Shown: positions 40,656 through 50,594 of the stretch, in pieces
Position numbering within the stretch: position 1 is the stretch's first letter
How the letters are laid out: every line of letters begins with the position of its first letter
Assembly (NCBI GenBank): GCA_963795555.1
Contig: CAWCHZ010000002.1
Location: forward strand, 496,001-560,000
Length of the DNA: 64,000 nucleotides
Source: CAWCHZ01 sp963795555
GTDB lineage: Bacteria; Actinomycetota; Thermoleophilia; Solirubrobacterales; Solirubrobacteraceae
Direction of reading: 5' to 3'
Notes under the pieces: generated by a model
What the model saw: the letters and a program-made list of their open reading frames with translations, nothing else
Told to the model about the DNA's origin: nothing
Database searches by the model: none
Translations under genes and position numbers: made by a program

Positions 40656-42977
40656 ATGTCCGCTATCGCGCTTACGCCCTCCCGACTAGACCTCCTGCGC
40701 GTCATCGAGAGCCGTGTCCTGTGGCTGGCGACCTCGATCGTGCATCACGCCAACAAGGTTCGGGCGACGCCGTCGGGAGTGAAGGTGGGTGGCCATCAGG
40801 CGTCGTCGGCGTCGATTGTCTCGATCATGACGGCGCTCTGGTTTCACCACCTGCGCGCGCCGGATCGCGTGTCCGTGAAGCCGCATGCCTCGCCGGTGCT
40901 GCACGCGATCGAGTACCTGCTCGGCCAGCTGGACCGTAGGTACCTGATCACGTTGCGCGAGTTCGGCGGTCTGCAGTCATACCCGTCGCGGCTCAAGGAT
41001 CCGGTGCCCGCGGACTTCTCGACGGGATCAGTCGGGATCGGCGCCACCGCTACTGTCTGGAGCGCGCTTGCGCATCGCTACGTCGCGGGGCACTTCGACG
41101 TGCCGCGGGGCGGGCGGCAGATTGCGCTGCTCGGCGATGCCGAGCTCGACGAGGGGGCGATCTGGGAGGCGCTGGTCGATCCGGTCGTGCCGCACTTGGG
41201 TGAGGTGCTGTGGGTGGTCGATCTCAATCGCCAGTCGCTGGACCGCGTCGTCCCGCACATCGCCCATGGGCGCATCGCAGGGATGTTCGAGGCTGCCGGT
41301 TGGCAGACGATCACGGTCAAGTACGGTCGGCGACTGGAGGAGCTCTTCACACGTGAGGGCGGCGCTGCGCTGCGGGGACGCATCGACGCGATGACCAACG
41401 AGGAGTACCAGCGGCTGCTGCGTTGGCCGGCGGCTGAGCTGCGCGAGCGCCTGCCCGGGACCGGCGATGAGCGCCGTCAGCTGGAGCGGCTCGTCGGCGA
41501 CGTCGAGGACGCCGAGCTGGTGGGGGCGATCCGGGATCTGGGCGGCCACGACCTCGGGATGCTGCTCGACGCCTTCGATGCGGCCGACGCGGTGACCGAC
41601 CGTCCGTCGGTCATCTTCGCCTACACGATCAAGGCCTGGCGGCTGCCAACCGAAGGCCACCCGGCCAACCACTCGGCGCTGCTGACGACCCAGCAGTGGG
41701 AGGCGCTTGCCAGCGAGCTTGGCGCCGACGCCGAGGACCCCTGGGCGACATTCGCGGATGGCTCCCCCGAGGCGGAGGTGTGTCGGGAGGTCGCCGCGCG
41801 TCTGCGGCGCGAGCCTCATCCAGCGGTTGCCCCGCCGGAGCTGCCGGCGGAGCTGGGACGCCGTCACGACGGCGTGGCTTCGACGCAGCGCGAGCTCGGT
41901 CGCTTCTTCGTCGATCTCACCCACGACGCGCCGGAGGTGGCCGCGCGCGTGGTGACGGTGAGCCCGGATGTCGCGTCCTCGACGAACCTCGGCGGCTGGA
42001 TCAACCGCGTGGGCATCTGGAGCGTGGGGGAGCGCATCGACTGGTTTGCCGACGACACCGACACGCTCGTGCGCTGGCGTGAGAGCGAGCACGGCCAGCA
42101 CATCGAGCTGGGCATCGCGGAGGTCAACCTGGTCGGGCTGCTCGGCGAGCTGGGCGCGACCTGGTCGCGCGACGGGCAACCACTGCTGCCGATCGGGACG
42201 CTCTATGACCCGTTCGTCAACCGCGCGCTCGAGCCCTGGAGCTACGGCATCTACGCCGGTGGCCAGTCGATCCTCGTGGGGACGCCTTCCGGCGTCACGC
42301 TCGCCCCCGAGGGCGGCGCTCACCAGTCGATCACGACCCCGTCGGTGGGGCTGGAGCAGCCTCGCTGCATCGCCTGGGAGCCGGCCTTCGCGCAGGATCT
42401 CGAGTGGGCGCTGCTGGACGCGCTCGCGCGCCTGGGGCGGCCCGACGGCTGCTCGGCGTATTTTCGTCTATCGACCCGCCCCGTCGACCAGGGGCTCGCG
42501 GTCGTGCCCGACGACCCACAGGCACGCGAGTGCCGCCGCCGCCAGGTGCTCGCCGGTGGCTACGCGCTGCGCCGCACGCAGGGCGCGCCGGCGGTCACGC
42601 TCGCCGGGGCAGGCGCCGTGATCCCCGACGTGCTGGCCGCCGCCGATCAGCTCGCCGGCGCCGACGTCGCGGTCGACGTCCTGTGCCTCACCTCGCCCGA
42701 TCTTCTCTTCCGTGCGCTGCAGGCGCGCCAGGGCCTGCGCGAGGGTGATGACACGATCCTCGCTGAGCTGCTGCCGGCCGAACGCGCGGCGCCGATCGTC
42801 ACCGTGCTCGACGGCCACCCGCACACGCTCAGCTTCCTCGGCGCCATCCAGGCGGTGCCGATCACCTGCCTCGGTGTCGACGACTTCGGCCAATCCGGCG
42901 ACGTCCAGGACCTCTATCGCCACTTCGGGATCGACAGCAACACCATCGTCGGCGCCGCGCTCGACCTCCTGCCATGA
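40656..42977 (+). CDS. AceE-like homodimeric 2-oxoacid (pyruvate) dehydrogenase E1
   Basis: This 773-residue TPP enzyme has the transketolase layout of homodimeric E1. The N-terminal part is NKVRATPSGVKVGGHQASSAS, the TPP motif is LLGDAELDEGAIWEAL...VVDLNRQSLD, and the central domain has LGIAEVNLVGLLGELG and EGGAHQSITTPSVGLEQP. It is about 110 residues shorter than E. coli-type AceE. ATG 40656 (MSAIALTP) is chosen; the frame extends upstream through the promoter region. Its stop overlaps the E2 start by four bases. It likely converts pyruvate or a related oxo acid to acyl-lipoyl-E2. Confidence 0.88.
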   Translation: MSAIALTPSRLDLLRVIESRVLWLATSIVHHANKVRATPSGVKVGGHQASSASIVSIMTALWFHHLRAPDRVSVKPHASPVLHAIEYLLGQLDRRYLITLREFGGLQSYPSRLKDPVPADFSTGSVGIGATATVWSALAHRYVAGHFDVPRGGRQIALLGDAELDEGAIWEALVDPVVPHLGEVLWVVDLNRQSLDRVVPHIAHGRIAGMFEAAGWQTITVKYGRRLEELFTREGGAALRGRIDAMTNEEYQRLLRWPAAELRERLPGTGDERRQLERLVGDVEDAELVGAIRDLGGHDLGMLLDAFDAADAVTDRPSVIFAYTIKAWRLPTEGHPANHSALLTTQQWEALASELGADAEDPWATFADGSPEAEVCREVAARLRREPHPAVAPPELPAELGRRHDGVASTQRELGRFFVDLTHDAPEVAARVVTVSPDVASSTNLGGWINRVGIWSVGERIDWFADDTDTLVRWRESEHGQHIELGIAEVNLVGLLGELGATWSRDGQPLLPIGTLYDPFVNRALEPWSYGIYAGGQSILVGTPSGVTLAPEGGAHQSITTPSVGLEQPRCIAWEPAFAQDLEWALLDALARLGRPDGCSAYFRLSTRPVDQGLAVVPDDPQARECRRRQVLAGGYALRRTQGAPAVTLAGAGAVIPDVLAAADQLAGADVAVDVLCLTSPDLLFRALQARQGLREGDDTILAELLPAERAAPIVTVLDGHPHTLSFLGAIQAVPITCLGVDDFGQSGDVQDLYRHFGIDSNTIVGAALDLLP

Positions 42978-44290
42978 CCGACATCACGATGCCCAAGCTC
43001 TCCGACTCGATGGAGGAGGGCACGATCCTCAGCTGGCTGAAGGCCGACGGCCATGCGGTGGCCGCAGGCGAGGAGCTGGCCGAGATCGAGACCGACAAGG
43101 CGACGATGACGTACGAGTCGCCGGCGGCCGGCACGCTGACGATCCTGGCCGCCGCCGGCGACACGCTGGCGGTCGGAACGCTCATCGCTCGGCTCGGCGA
43201 GCGAGCATCGCAGGTCGCGCCGACGGTGGCCGCGGAGCTGCCAGCGACCGCCGATCCGCCGCGCATCACGCCGCCGCTCGCGACCACGGGCTCGACGGAC
43301 GCCGTGACGCCGATAGTGACGGCGGAGCCCAAAACGACCGCCGTCACCGCGACGGCGAGGGCGGGCACTGCGGCCAATGGCCACCTCGCCGAGGGTGAGA
43401 TCCGCGCCACGCCGATCGCGCGGCGTCTGGCCGAAGCCCATGGAATCGACCTTGCGGCGGTGGCTGGCAGCGGCCCCCGCGGTCGGATCGTGCGCGCCGA
43501 CGTCCTCGCGGCGGTGGGCACCAGCGAGCCTCACGCCGCCGCGCGCTCCGCGAGCTCGAACACGGCTCCGGCGGTGTCCCCGCCCGCCGATCCGCCCGCC
43601 GCAAGCGGCGGCGTCATCGTCCGGAAGCTCACGCGCCTGCAACAGGTGGTCGCACGCCGCATGGCCGAGGCCAAGGCCAGCGTGCCGGAGTTCCAGGTGC
43701 AGACCGAGGTGCAGATGGACGCCGCGCTTGAGCTGCGCGCACGGCTCAAGATCGCCGACGCCCAGCTCGCGCCTTCGGTCAACGATCTCATCGTCAAGGC
43801 CAGCGCGCTGGCGCTGCGGGAGCACCCGTTGGCCAACGGCTCCTACCGCAACGGACGCTTCGAGCTATACCGGCGGGTGAGTGTCGGCATCGCCGTCGCG
43901 GCTGCCGATGTGCTCGTGGTTCCGACCATCACCGCCGCCGACGAGCGCTCGATCGGCTCGATCGCGATGGAGGCACGCCGCCTCGCCGACGCGGTGCGCA
44001 ACGGCACCGTCACTGCCGCCGAGCTCTCAGGCGCCAGCTTCACCGTCTCGAACCTCGGGATGTACGGGATGACAGCGATCACTCCGGTCATCAACCCGCC
44101 GCAGGCCGCAATCCTCGGCGTCGGCGCCACACGCTGCGTGCTGGCACGCCAGGGCGATGAGATCGTCGAGCGACAGCTCATGACGCTGACGCTCACCTGT
44201 GACCACCGCATCCTCTACGGCGCCGATGCCGCCCGCTTCCTAGCCACGATCCGCGGGCTGCTCGAAGCGCCCATACGACTCTTGCTCTGA
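42974..44290 (+). CDS. 2-oxoacid dehydrogenase E2 acyltransferase (complete)
   Basis: This 438-residue E2 has a lipoyl domain with lysine in IETDKATMTYES, an Ala/Thr-rich linker, and an E3/E1-binding domain (IRATPIARRLAEAHGIDLAAVAGSGPRGRIVRADV). The catalytic domain ends in LTCDHRILYGADAARF. The DHRxxYG form, instead of DHRxxDG, is also seen in plastid and cyanobacterial pyruvate dehydrogenase E2. Start overlaps the E1 stop (ATGA). With the AceE-like E1 it should form a pyruvate-type complex; the E3 gene is not in the window. Confidence 0.92.
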   Translation: MTDITMPKLSDSMEEGTILSWLKADGHAVAAGEELAEIETDKATMTYESPAAGTLTILAAAGDTLAVGTLIARLGERASQVAPTVAAELPATADPPRITPPLATTGSTDAVTPIVTAEPKTTAVTATARAGTAANGHLAEGEIRATPIARRLAEAHGIDLAAVAGSGPRGRIVRADVLAAVGTSEPHAAARSASSNTAPAVSPPADPPAASGGVIVRKLTRLQQVVARRMAEAKASVPEFQVQTEVQMDAALELRARLKIADAQLAPSVNDLIVKASALALREHPLANGSYRNGRFELYRRVSVGIAVAAADVLVVPTITAADERSIGSIAMEARRLADAVRNGTVTAAELSGASFTVSNLGMYGMTAITPVINPPQAAILGVGATRCVLARQGDEIVERQLMTLTLTCDHRILYGADAARFLATIRGLLEAPIRLLL

Positions 44291-44348
44291 GCGGCAGGGC
44301 CAGGTGCGGGGGCCAACGCCGGGATCGAGCGATAGTGCGGGGCACGCC

Positions 44349-44414
44349 GGGATCGAGCGATATTGGGGCCGGCCCCCGATTGCGCAGGCAGCCGCCTCCC
44401 GGCCCCCGTATCGC
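44349..44414 (+). repeat. Interspersed hairpin repeat, copy B
   Basis: This 66-base copy begins GGGATCGAGCGATATTGGGG and ends CCCCCGTATCGC. A truncated extra head (GGGATCGAGCGATAGTG) lies 28 bases upstream at 44321. It follows the E2 gene directly, again at a gene 3' end. Confidence 0.85.
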
Positions 44415-44465
44415 GCTAGCCCGAGCTGGCCTCGCTGCTCTAGCATCTCGCTGACCCAGCGCGCC

Positions 44466-44927
44466 ATGGCAGACGATTTCCGACCACGTCCGTGGGTGCT
44501 ACCTGCGCTTCGCTATCTCACGGCGAAATCCACACCACAGTCTCGTGCGCTTACTGCCAGCTGGGCGGAACGAGTGCGCCAGGTGCTACCAGCGGGGGAG
44601 TTCGACGTATCGGTCTCGGGAGATGGGGAAGTGCTTCGAATCGTCGGTGTCGGACAGCGCTCGAGAGCGAGTTCGCTTTCCCGCCCGGCGATGCTTCTCC
44701 GCCTCCCGCTGGCAGCCCCGTTGCGCTTGAAAGCCGCTTTGCACAATGCGGCAGAGGGGCTTCAGCTCTTCATGAGTGAGATCTCAGGTAGACCGTGGCC
44801 TGCAGCGGGGGCCAAACCGCATGTTCGGGTTACCAGGAGCACAGCGTATGTCTGGTACGGCGGCGATGACCCGAGTACCGCTGCGCTCGAGACGGCGCCA
44901 CTTGAACGCAACGAACTCGGCATCTAA
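44466..44927 (+). CDS. Unknown protein
   Basis: This 153-residue protein, start ATG 44466 (MADDFRPRPW), has no recognised family. It is soluble, with a basic middle and an acidic, Thr-rich C-terminus (YGGDDPSTAALETAPLERNEL). Third-base composition is less GC-biased than in the metabolic genes upstream, like the next 6 kb, suggesting the start of a foreign segment. The 157 bases after it (44928-45084) hold nothing I can identify. Confidence 0.45.
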   Translation: MADDFRPRPWVLPALRYLTAKSTPQSRALTASWAERVRQVLPAGEFDVSVSGDGEVLRIVGVGQRSRASSLSRPAMLLRLPLAAPLRLKAALHNAAEGLQLFMSEISGRPWPAAGAKPHVRVTRSTAYVWYGGDDPSTAALETAPLERNELGI

Positions 44928-45084
44928 TCGAGGACGCCGCCTCCAACCGGCGACATAGCATATTCGCCAGAGCCAATTCGTCACGCCTGCGGCACCGCGT
45001 CGCGCAGGCAGCTAACGCTCGGCACTCTATCCGTGCTTGGCTATCTCACGGCGCAGCGTGGGCTACCCCAGCACGCTTCCACGT

Positions 45085-45816
45085 TTAGCGGTGCGTGCTG
45101 CGATAGGCGTTGACGCCTTCGGCGACACCGCCTCGCCAAATCCGTTGGAACTCTCTAGGATGGTCGTCCCGCGGGTGTTCGCGCTCTGCTGCAGATGGCC
45201 CATCGGGCTCATCCCACCCGTCCCTGAAGCCCTCCCACCGCAGGAAACCAACTGAGCTGACGCGAGCGGCAAAGCGTCCGCGAGGGTGCGGTCCGCAGCA
45301 TTCGAGCCGGAATCTCCCGCTAGCCTCGAGCTCGCTGAGCGCTCGAAGCGCCGCCACCCTACCCGCGGCAATCTCATCGGCATCAAAGCCAGCGTCAAGC
45401 TCTAGCGCGACGAGCCAATCCAGACGCTCTCGGAGCGCGCTGGCGAGCTCTTCAAGGTTATCCACGAGCTCGAATGAACCATCAGGCCACTTCACGAATG
45501 CGGGCGTAAGGTCCGTCAACGGCGGTGCCACACCGTCATATCCAACGATGAAGCCGCCCGAAAGGCGATGATCGGCACTGACCCAGTTGACCGCAGTACC
45601 TCGCGGCAAGTCCGCAGATGCGGCTGCCCTGGCGTCCGCCAACGACGAAAAGTCTCGGACTGGCGAGAGGAGGTCTGGCCCAAGATCATCGACCCACCAG
45701 CCCAATGCCAGCAGCTGATCGGCCGTCACCTTCGGCGAACGAACCCAAGCCAACGCGCGCCCTGGGCGCTCACTCAAAGCCAACGGGTCCACATCGTGAC
45801 GCTCGAGCTTGTGCAT
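45085..45816 (-). CDS. Unknown protein downstream of the RHS gene
   Basis: This 243-residue acidic soluble protein has no recognised domain. FVKWPDGSFELVDNLEELASALRERLDWLVALELDAGFDADEI is a helical, acidic stretch. It has two adjacent cysteines (RLECCGPHP). It lies on the same strand, 170 bases downstream of the RHS gene, the place where immunity genes for RHS toxins usually sit; that role is only positional inference. Composition is less GC-biased than the core genes. Confidence 0.5.
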   Translation of the reverse strand: MHKLERHDVDPLALSERPGRALAWVRSPKVTADQLLALGWWVDDLGPDLLSPVRDFSSLADARAAASADLPRGTAVNWVSADHRLSGGFIVGYDGVAPPLTDLTPAFVKWPDGSFELVDNLEELASALRERLDWLVALELDAGFDADEIAAGRVAALRALSELEASGRFRLECCGPHPRGRFAARVSSVGFLRWEGFRDGWDEPDGPSAAEREHPRDDHPREFQRIWRGGVAEGVNAYRSTHR

Positions 45817-45986
45817 AGATCGCGGTGAACTCTAGCCTAGCGCGGGCACCAGTCAGTCGCGCCACCCCGAGAGCATCGCGCCCAACGCCTGTATCCTGGA
45901 GGGCCGGCCACCGGCTTACCAGGGGCGCCGCTCAATGCTGTCACCTGGTGCGTTGCTCCATACTTCACCGCACCTATCTCGGTAGG

Positions 45987-48900
45987 TCACCATGCCCCTC
46001 GGCCGCGGAATGGGTCTGGCCATCTACCACCGCATGAGACCCCAGGATAGCACGCCTCGCCGGCACCCTGGCATCCGTAAAAGCAGTTCCGGCAACACCG
46101 TTCGTGCCTGCTGCCACTGGGCGCGCCACCTCTGCATCGCCAATATGCCTCAGCACACCTAGTATAGCCCCAGGTGGGCAGAGGGCAGCTGGGGGCTAGC
46201 CCCGTGGGGTCTACTGAGTTGACGGGGTTGTCGCTGACGTAGGTATATGGGTCATACTGCGTCGGATCCTTGCTGTGATTCAGCGGATCCGGCTGCGTCC
46301 AGGTGCCGGTGTTCGGATCGTAGTAGCGCTCTCCAATCTTGTAAAGACCGGTGGTTGCGTCGTAGTAGGCACCAGTGTAGCGCCAGGGGTTTGCGACACT
46401 TCCGGTTGTACCTGTGACGTTTCCAAAGGGGTCGTAGGTGTAGGTAACCGTCAGGCTACCTGATGAGCTCGTAAGCCCGACGACGGATCCCAGTGCGTCG
46501 AGTAGGTAGTAGTAGGCGCCTGATGGGGTGCGCTCGTCCACCAACGTTCCAGTGTTGTCGCGGGTGTAGTAGGTCGATCCGGTGCTGTCCGTTGCTGCGG
46601 TTAGGCCGAGTGAGCTGTTGACATAGGTCGACGAGCCGGCGGTGACGCGCTTGGTCTGGCCGTCGCCGGTATAGGCCATGCTGATGGCGGACCCGCCGTT
46701 GGGTGTGATGCTGCTTGTCTGGTTGGCGGCGTTGTAGGTGAAGGAATCTCCACCGGAGATGGCGGTCTGGTTGCCTGCGTTGTCATAGCTGTAGGTGGTT
46801 GGGCCTGCGGTGGTCAGCTCGTCGGCGGCGTTGCTCGTGTAGCTGGTCGTAGTGCTATTGATCGTTTGGCTGGTGCGGTTGCCGGCTGCGTCGTATGCGT
46901 ACTTGTAGTCGTTGCCGGGTCCGCCGCCGTTGAGGGTTGTCTTGCCCTCGGTGAGTCGGTTGAGCGGGTCGTAGGTGTAGGCGGTGGTGTTACTGCCGGT
47001 GTCGGTGACGCTCTGGCGCAGGTCGGTGTCGTGGCCGGAGCCGTTGGAGTAGCTGTAGTTGTAGTCGGTGAGGGTGGTCCCGCCGCTGTTCTTGCCCGTC
47101 ACCCGTGCCAGGCGACCGGTGGCATGACCGGAGCTGTCGGTGGAGTAGGTGTCGGTCATCGTGACGCCATTGGGGTAGGTGGTCGTCGTGCGGTCGTTGT
47201 TGGCGTCATAGGCGAAGGTGGTCTTCGCTGCGCCCGGGTCCGTGACGGAGGTCAGGAGGTTGTCGGCGTTGTAGGCGTAGCTGACCGTGCCGCCAGCATC
47301 AGCCAGCGAGGTCAGGTTGCCGTTTGGGTCGTAGCTGTAGGTGTTGGTCGTGCTGGCGGGCAGGCTCTCCTGGGTGAGGCGGTTGAGCGCGTCGTAGGTG
47401 TCGGTCGTTGTCCCGGTGCTGTCTACCTGGGTGAGCATGTTGCCGTCGGCATCATATGTGTAGGCGACGCTGGTGCCGTCCTGGTAGGCGACCTTCGTGA
47501 TGCGGTCCAGCGCGTCGTAGCTGTCGGTGCTCGTGTTGGCGTTGCCGTCGGTCCTGGTGGCGACCCGGCTGAGCGCGTCCACCGTTTGGCTCTCAGCGTG
47601 CCTGGGCGATGGTGGCGTCATGCTGGTCTGGTTGCCGGTGCTGTCGTAGCCGTAGCTGGTGGTATTGCCGTTGGGGTCCTTGACCGAGGCCAGCGTGCCG
47701 TTGGCGTTGTACGTGTAGGTGGTCTGCTTGCCGTTGGCGTCGGTGATGGTCCTGATATTGCCCGCGGCGTCATAGCTGGCAGTCGTAGCGTTGCCTTGTC
47801 CATCCGTTGATGTAGTCGGATAGTACGGATGAGTCGAGTCACCGTAGCTCTCCGACGTGGACGCCCCCGTAGCTTCGGTCACGGAGCTCAAGCGGTCCGT
47901 TCCAGCGAGCGTGCTGTAGGTAAGGGTTGTTTGGGCCCCTGTAGGGAGTGTTAGTTCAGTGGGGCTGCTGTCAGACGTATAGGAGTCTGATGTCTGATGG
48001 CCGAGCGGGTCGGTTGTCTGGGTCGCGCGGTCGGCGGGGTCGAAGCAGTAGGTGGTCTTGTTGCTGTTGGGGTCGGTGACGACGGTGTTGTGGGAGGTGG
48101 GGCAGCCGGTCGCGGTGCCGTAGGAGTAGCTGGTCGTCGGACCGGTGCCTGCGCCGATGTTGGTCACGCGGGTGACGGAGGTGACCTGGTTGTTTGAGTT
48201 GTAGGTGAGCTTGGTGATGTCGCCGGCGGGATCGGTGATCTGCGTGATGTCGTCGTTGCCGTCGTAGGCGTAGCTGGTCGTCTTGCCCGCGGCATCGGTG
48301 TATGACGTCAGGTGGTTGGATGTGTAGGCGTACTGGACATTGCGCCCGGTCGAGTCGGTGATCTTCGTGATCCGCCCATTGGTGTTGTAGGTGAAGGTGA
48401 CCTGGCGGCCCTGGGTGTCGGTGATCTTGTTGACCGTGCCATCGCCGTTATAGGTGTAGGAGATCGTGTTGCCGTTGCGGTCGCTCTGCGACGTCAGCTG
48501 ACCGCCGCTCGAGAAGTTGTACTTCAGGGCGGTGTGGTTGAACGTGAGCGTCAACGACGCATCCTGATTTTGGACGAGCGTGGCGTCAACGCCGGTGGGG
48601 GCGTTGTAGCTGCCATCGGCGTTGCGCGTGAAGGTCCCGACGCTGAACCCGGGTCCGTAGAACGCGATCGCCGCGGCATTGGGGGCGGTCTCATTGGACA
48701 TCCAGATATCCGCCCCATCGGTGATCGTCCAGCCATGCCCGTTGTCCAGGTTCCAGACGCTCTGGCCGTTGAACCATCGATCCAGCGAGAGATCCATCCC
48801 AGCGGTACCCGTGATGTGCAGGTCATTGTTGTGCAGGATCAGATTGCCGTTGGCGACGTTGACCTGCAGGTCGGCCTTGTCGGTCAGCTGCTGCTTGTCC

Positions 48901-50321
48901 AGGCTGAACTGCGGCTGAGGCCCAAGCCGCGCAGACTCATAGGTCACCGTCAGCGTCGGGGCGTAGCCCGAATACCAGCTCGAGCGCAAGTTGACCGTGT
49001 CGCTACCGGATAGGTCCTCGCTGCGCGACTTCAGGATCAGCCCATCGTTGGCCGCAGCGCCATCGGTCCAATTCTGCACCAGGCCGGTGAGGTACCAGTG
49101 ATACCACTGCCCGCTCGTCGTCGGCATGGCCGTGCCGGCAGGCGTTGATCCGAAGTCCCCGCCCGGTGTGGCCCAGGAATGCGTGCCGTCATAGCTGTTC
49201 CACGTCATCGCATTCGTCCAGGACTGCGTCAGCTGGTAGGCGTCGACGGTCTGCGAGTTGCCGCCGTCCATATACATCGCCAGATCCCCGCTCAACACGG
49301 TCGCGTCCGACGGGATCGACGAGACGTTCCAGAGCATCAGCGTACGAGCGTTCTGCGAGCTGTGGGAGTGATAGCCGATCGGGTCGAGCGTAGGGTTGAA
49401 GCAATACGGCGAGTTGGCGCCCGACCCGCTCCACATATAGCAATCCTGCGAGGCCCCCGTGAACGTCACCGTCGGATCGACCACCACCGGAAACGCCCGC
49501 GCCGGATCGGCCAGCCAGGCGGCCGGGACCAGCACCGTCACGTGCCACCCACCCGCAACCTGCGCAAGGGCGAAGGTCGCGCGCGAGGCCTGGCCCGCGT
49601 GATCCACCGCCACCGGCGGCGCAAACGCCAACGCCAACGCACCCGCGCGATCGCGAAACTCCACCGCACCACTCTTTGCCAATGAGGCCGACAGGCCGGC
49701 GCTGGCCCGCACGTCAAAGGAATAGCTCGCCGCAGCGCTCGCACTGTGCAACACCAGCGCCTCCTTGACCGTATCCGCGCTGGCCGTATAGCTCACGTCG
49801 ACCCCAGGCAGCGCCCCCGCATAGGTATCCGTCGAGCCAGACACTGCCCCGGCGCCGCTCGCACCCGCCAGCGAGAACGCAACCCACCGACCCGCGTCGC
49901 TGACCTGGACCGGCGACCCCAGATCAGACGGCAGGTCCAGCACATAGTGGTTGGCCCGGTTGCGCACCGCAAACCCAGCATCAGTCGACGCCACCAAGCT
50001 GTCATCGATCGGCTGCCAGGCCCCCTGCGCATCCCGATAATTGGCAGAGCTCGCCGAGATCACCGTCCTGAACGTCCCGTTGGGCCCCACGAACGTCCGC
50101 GAGTCGCGCGTACGCAGCTCCACCAACTCGCTCCCCGGCGCCAACAACCCCGAGCCACCAAAACGCGCGACGCTGACCCCACGCTGGCCACTGACGCCAA
50201 ACGACGGCACGCTGCCAAGCCGACCAGAAGCCCACGAAGGAATCGCAACCCCCACGCAGACCGCCGCGATCGCACAACCGATCGCCAACGCCCGCCACCG
50301 ACGCCCACCCGGCCCGCGCAT
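45987..50321 (-). CDS. Secreted RHS/YD-repeat protein with cysteine-rich C-terminal tip
   Basis: This 1,444-residue protein starts with a signal-peptide-like segment (RALAIGCAIAAVCVGVAIPSWA). A DNRLRE-type domain (QNARTLMLWNVSSIPSDATVLSGDLAMYM) and a carrier region (LQVNVANGNLILHNNDL) follow, then about 20 YD repeats (Y.YD.xGN.). Next comes the RHS core: YYLLDALGSVVGLTSSSG, YDPFGNVTGTTG, YTGAYYDATTGLYKIGERYYDPNTGTWTQPDPL and NPVNSVDPTGL. RHS shells encapsulate a C-terminal effector. Here only 69 residues follow the core, with nine cysteines including CCRNCFYGC, unlike common nuclease tips. The protein is probably exported and cell-surface or released. GC bias is lower than the surroundings. 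Confidence 0.9.
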   Translation of the reverse strand: MRGPGGRRWRALAIGCAIAAVCVGVAIPSWASGRLGSVPSFGVSGQRGVSVARFGGSGLLAPGSELVELRTRDSRTFVGPNGTFRTVISASSANYRDAQGAWQPIDDSLVASTDAGFAVRNRANHYVLDLPSDLGSPVQVSDAGRWVAFSLAGASGAGAVSGSTDTYAGALPGVDVSYTASADTVKEALVLHSASAAASYSFDVRASAGLSASLAKSGAVEFRDRAGALALAFAPPVAVDHAGQASRATFALAQVAGGWHVTVLVPAAWLADPARAFPVVVDPTVTFTGASQDCYMWSGSGANSPYCFNPTLDPIGYHSHSSQNARTLMLWNVSSIPSDATVLSGDLAMYMDGGNSQTVDAYQLTQSWTNAMTWNSYDGTHSWATPGGDFGSTPAGTAMPTTSGQWYHWYLTGLVQNWTDGAAANDGLILKSRSEDLSGSDTVNLRSSWYSGYAPTLTVTYESARLGPQPQFSLDKQQLTDKADLQVNVANGNLILHNNDLHITGTAGMDLSLDRWFNGQSVWNLDNGHGWTITDGADIWMSNETAPNAAAIAFYGPGFSVGTFTRNADGSYNAPTGVDATLVQNQDASLTLTFNHTALKYNFSSGGQLTSQSDRNGNTISYTYNGDGTVNKITDTQGRQVTFTYNTNGRITKITDSTGRNVQYAYTSNHLTSYTDAAGKTTSYAYDGNDDITQITDPAGDITKLTYNSNNQVTSVTRVTNIGAGTGPTTSYSYGTATGCPTSHNTVVTDPNSNKTTYCFDPADRATQTTDPLGHQTSDSYTSDSSPTELTLPTGAQTTLTYSTLAGTDRLSSVTEATGASTSESYGDSTHPYYPTTSTDGQGNATTASYDAAGNIRTITDANGKQTTYTYNANGTLASVKDPNGNTTSYGYDSTGNQTSMTPPSPRHAESQTVDALSRVATRTDGNANTSTDSYDALDRITKVAYQDGTSVAYTYDADGNMLTQVDSTGTTTDTYDALNRLTQESLPASTTNTYSYDPNGNLTSLADAGGTVSYAYNADNLLTSVTDPGAAKTTFAYDANNDRTTTTYPNGVTMTDTYSTDSSGHATGRLARVTGKNSGGTTLTDYNYSYSNGSGHDTDLRQSVTDTGSNTTAYTYDPLNRLTEGKTTLNGGGPGNDYKYAYDAAGNRTSQTINSTTTSYTSNAADELTTAGPTTYSYDNAGNQTAISGGDSFTYNAANQTSSITPNGGSAISMAYTGDGQTKRVTAGSSTYVNSSLGLTAATDSTGSTYYTRDNTGTLVDERTPSGAYYYLLDALGSVVGLTSSSGSLTVTYTYDPFGNVTGTTGSVANPWRYTGAYYDATTGLYKIGERYYDPNTGTWTQPDPLNHSKDPTQYDPYTYVSDNPVNSVDPTGLAPSCPLPTWGYTRCAEAYWRCRGGAPSGSRHERCCRNCFYGCQGAGEACYPGVSCGGRWPDPFRGRGAW

Positions 50322-50594
50322 CCCAACCTCCCTCGTAGATCAGCACACGACCCAACCAGGCGCCGCGGCGCGGCAGCAAACCAGATCCACGTGACCACCG
50401 CAACAGTGGCGGACCAAAAAACCAGCCGGAGTCCGATCAGATCTGACGAACTGGCCTACGAAGCGCCAACAAAGCTACTGCACCAACCAATATACCTCTT
50501 TTCGTATGGATTCATCACCCCATTCAGTCCCGGCGGGCGACGCCAGCCGGAGTTATGTAGACAGGCCAGCGGCGGGCTCGAGCGGGCCAACGGC
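50322..50594. other. Gene-poor leader upstream of the RHS gene
   Basis: Between the RHS start (50321) and the mtnC end (50719) there are 397 bases without a supported gene. The RHS promoter must be here. An A/T-rich stretch (about 50450-50520, including TTCGTATGGATTCAT) is the likeliest site. Repeat copy C lies at its far end. Confidence 0.4.

Noticed and set aside
46200..50300. CRISPR-like or satellite repeat array
   Set aside because: The periodicity comes from YD repeats inside the RHS coding sequence; there are no identical spaced direct repeats.
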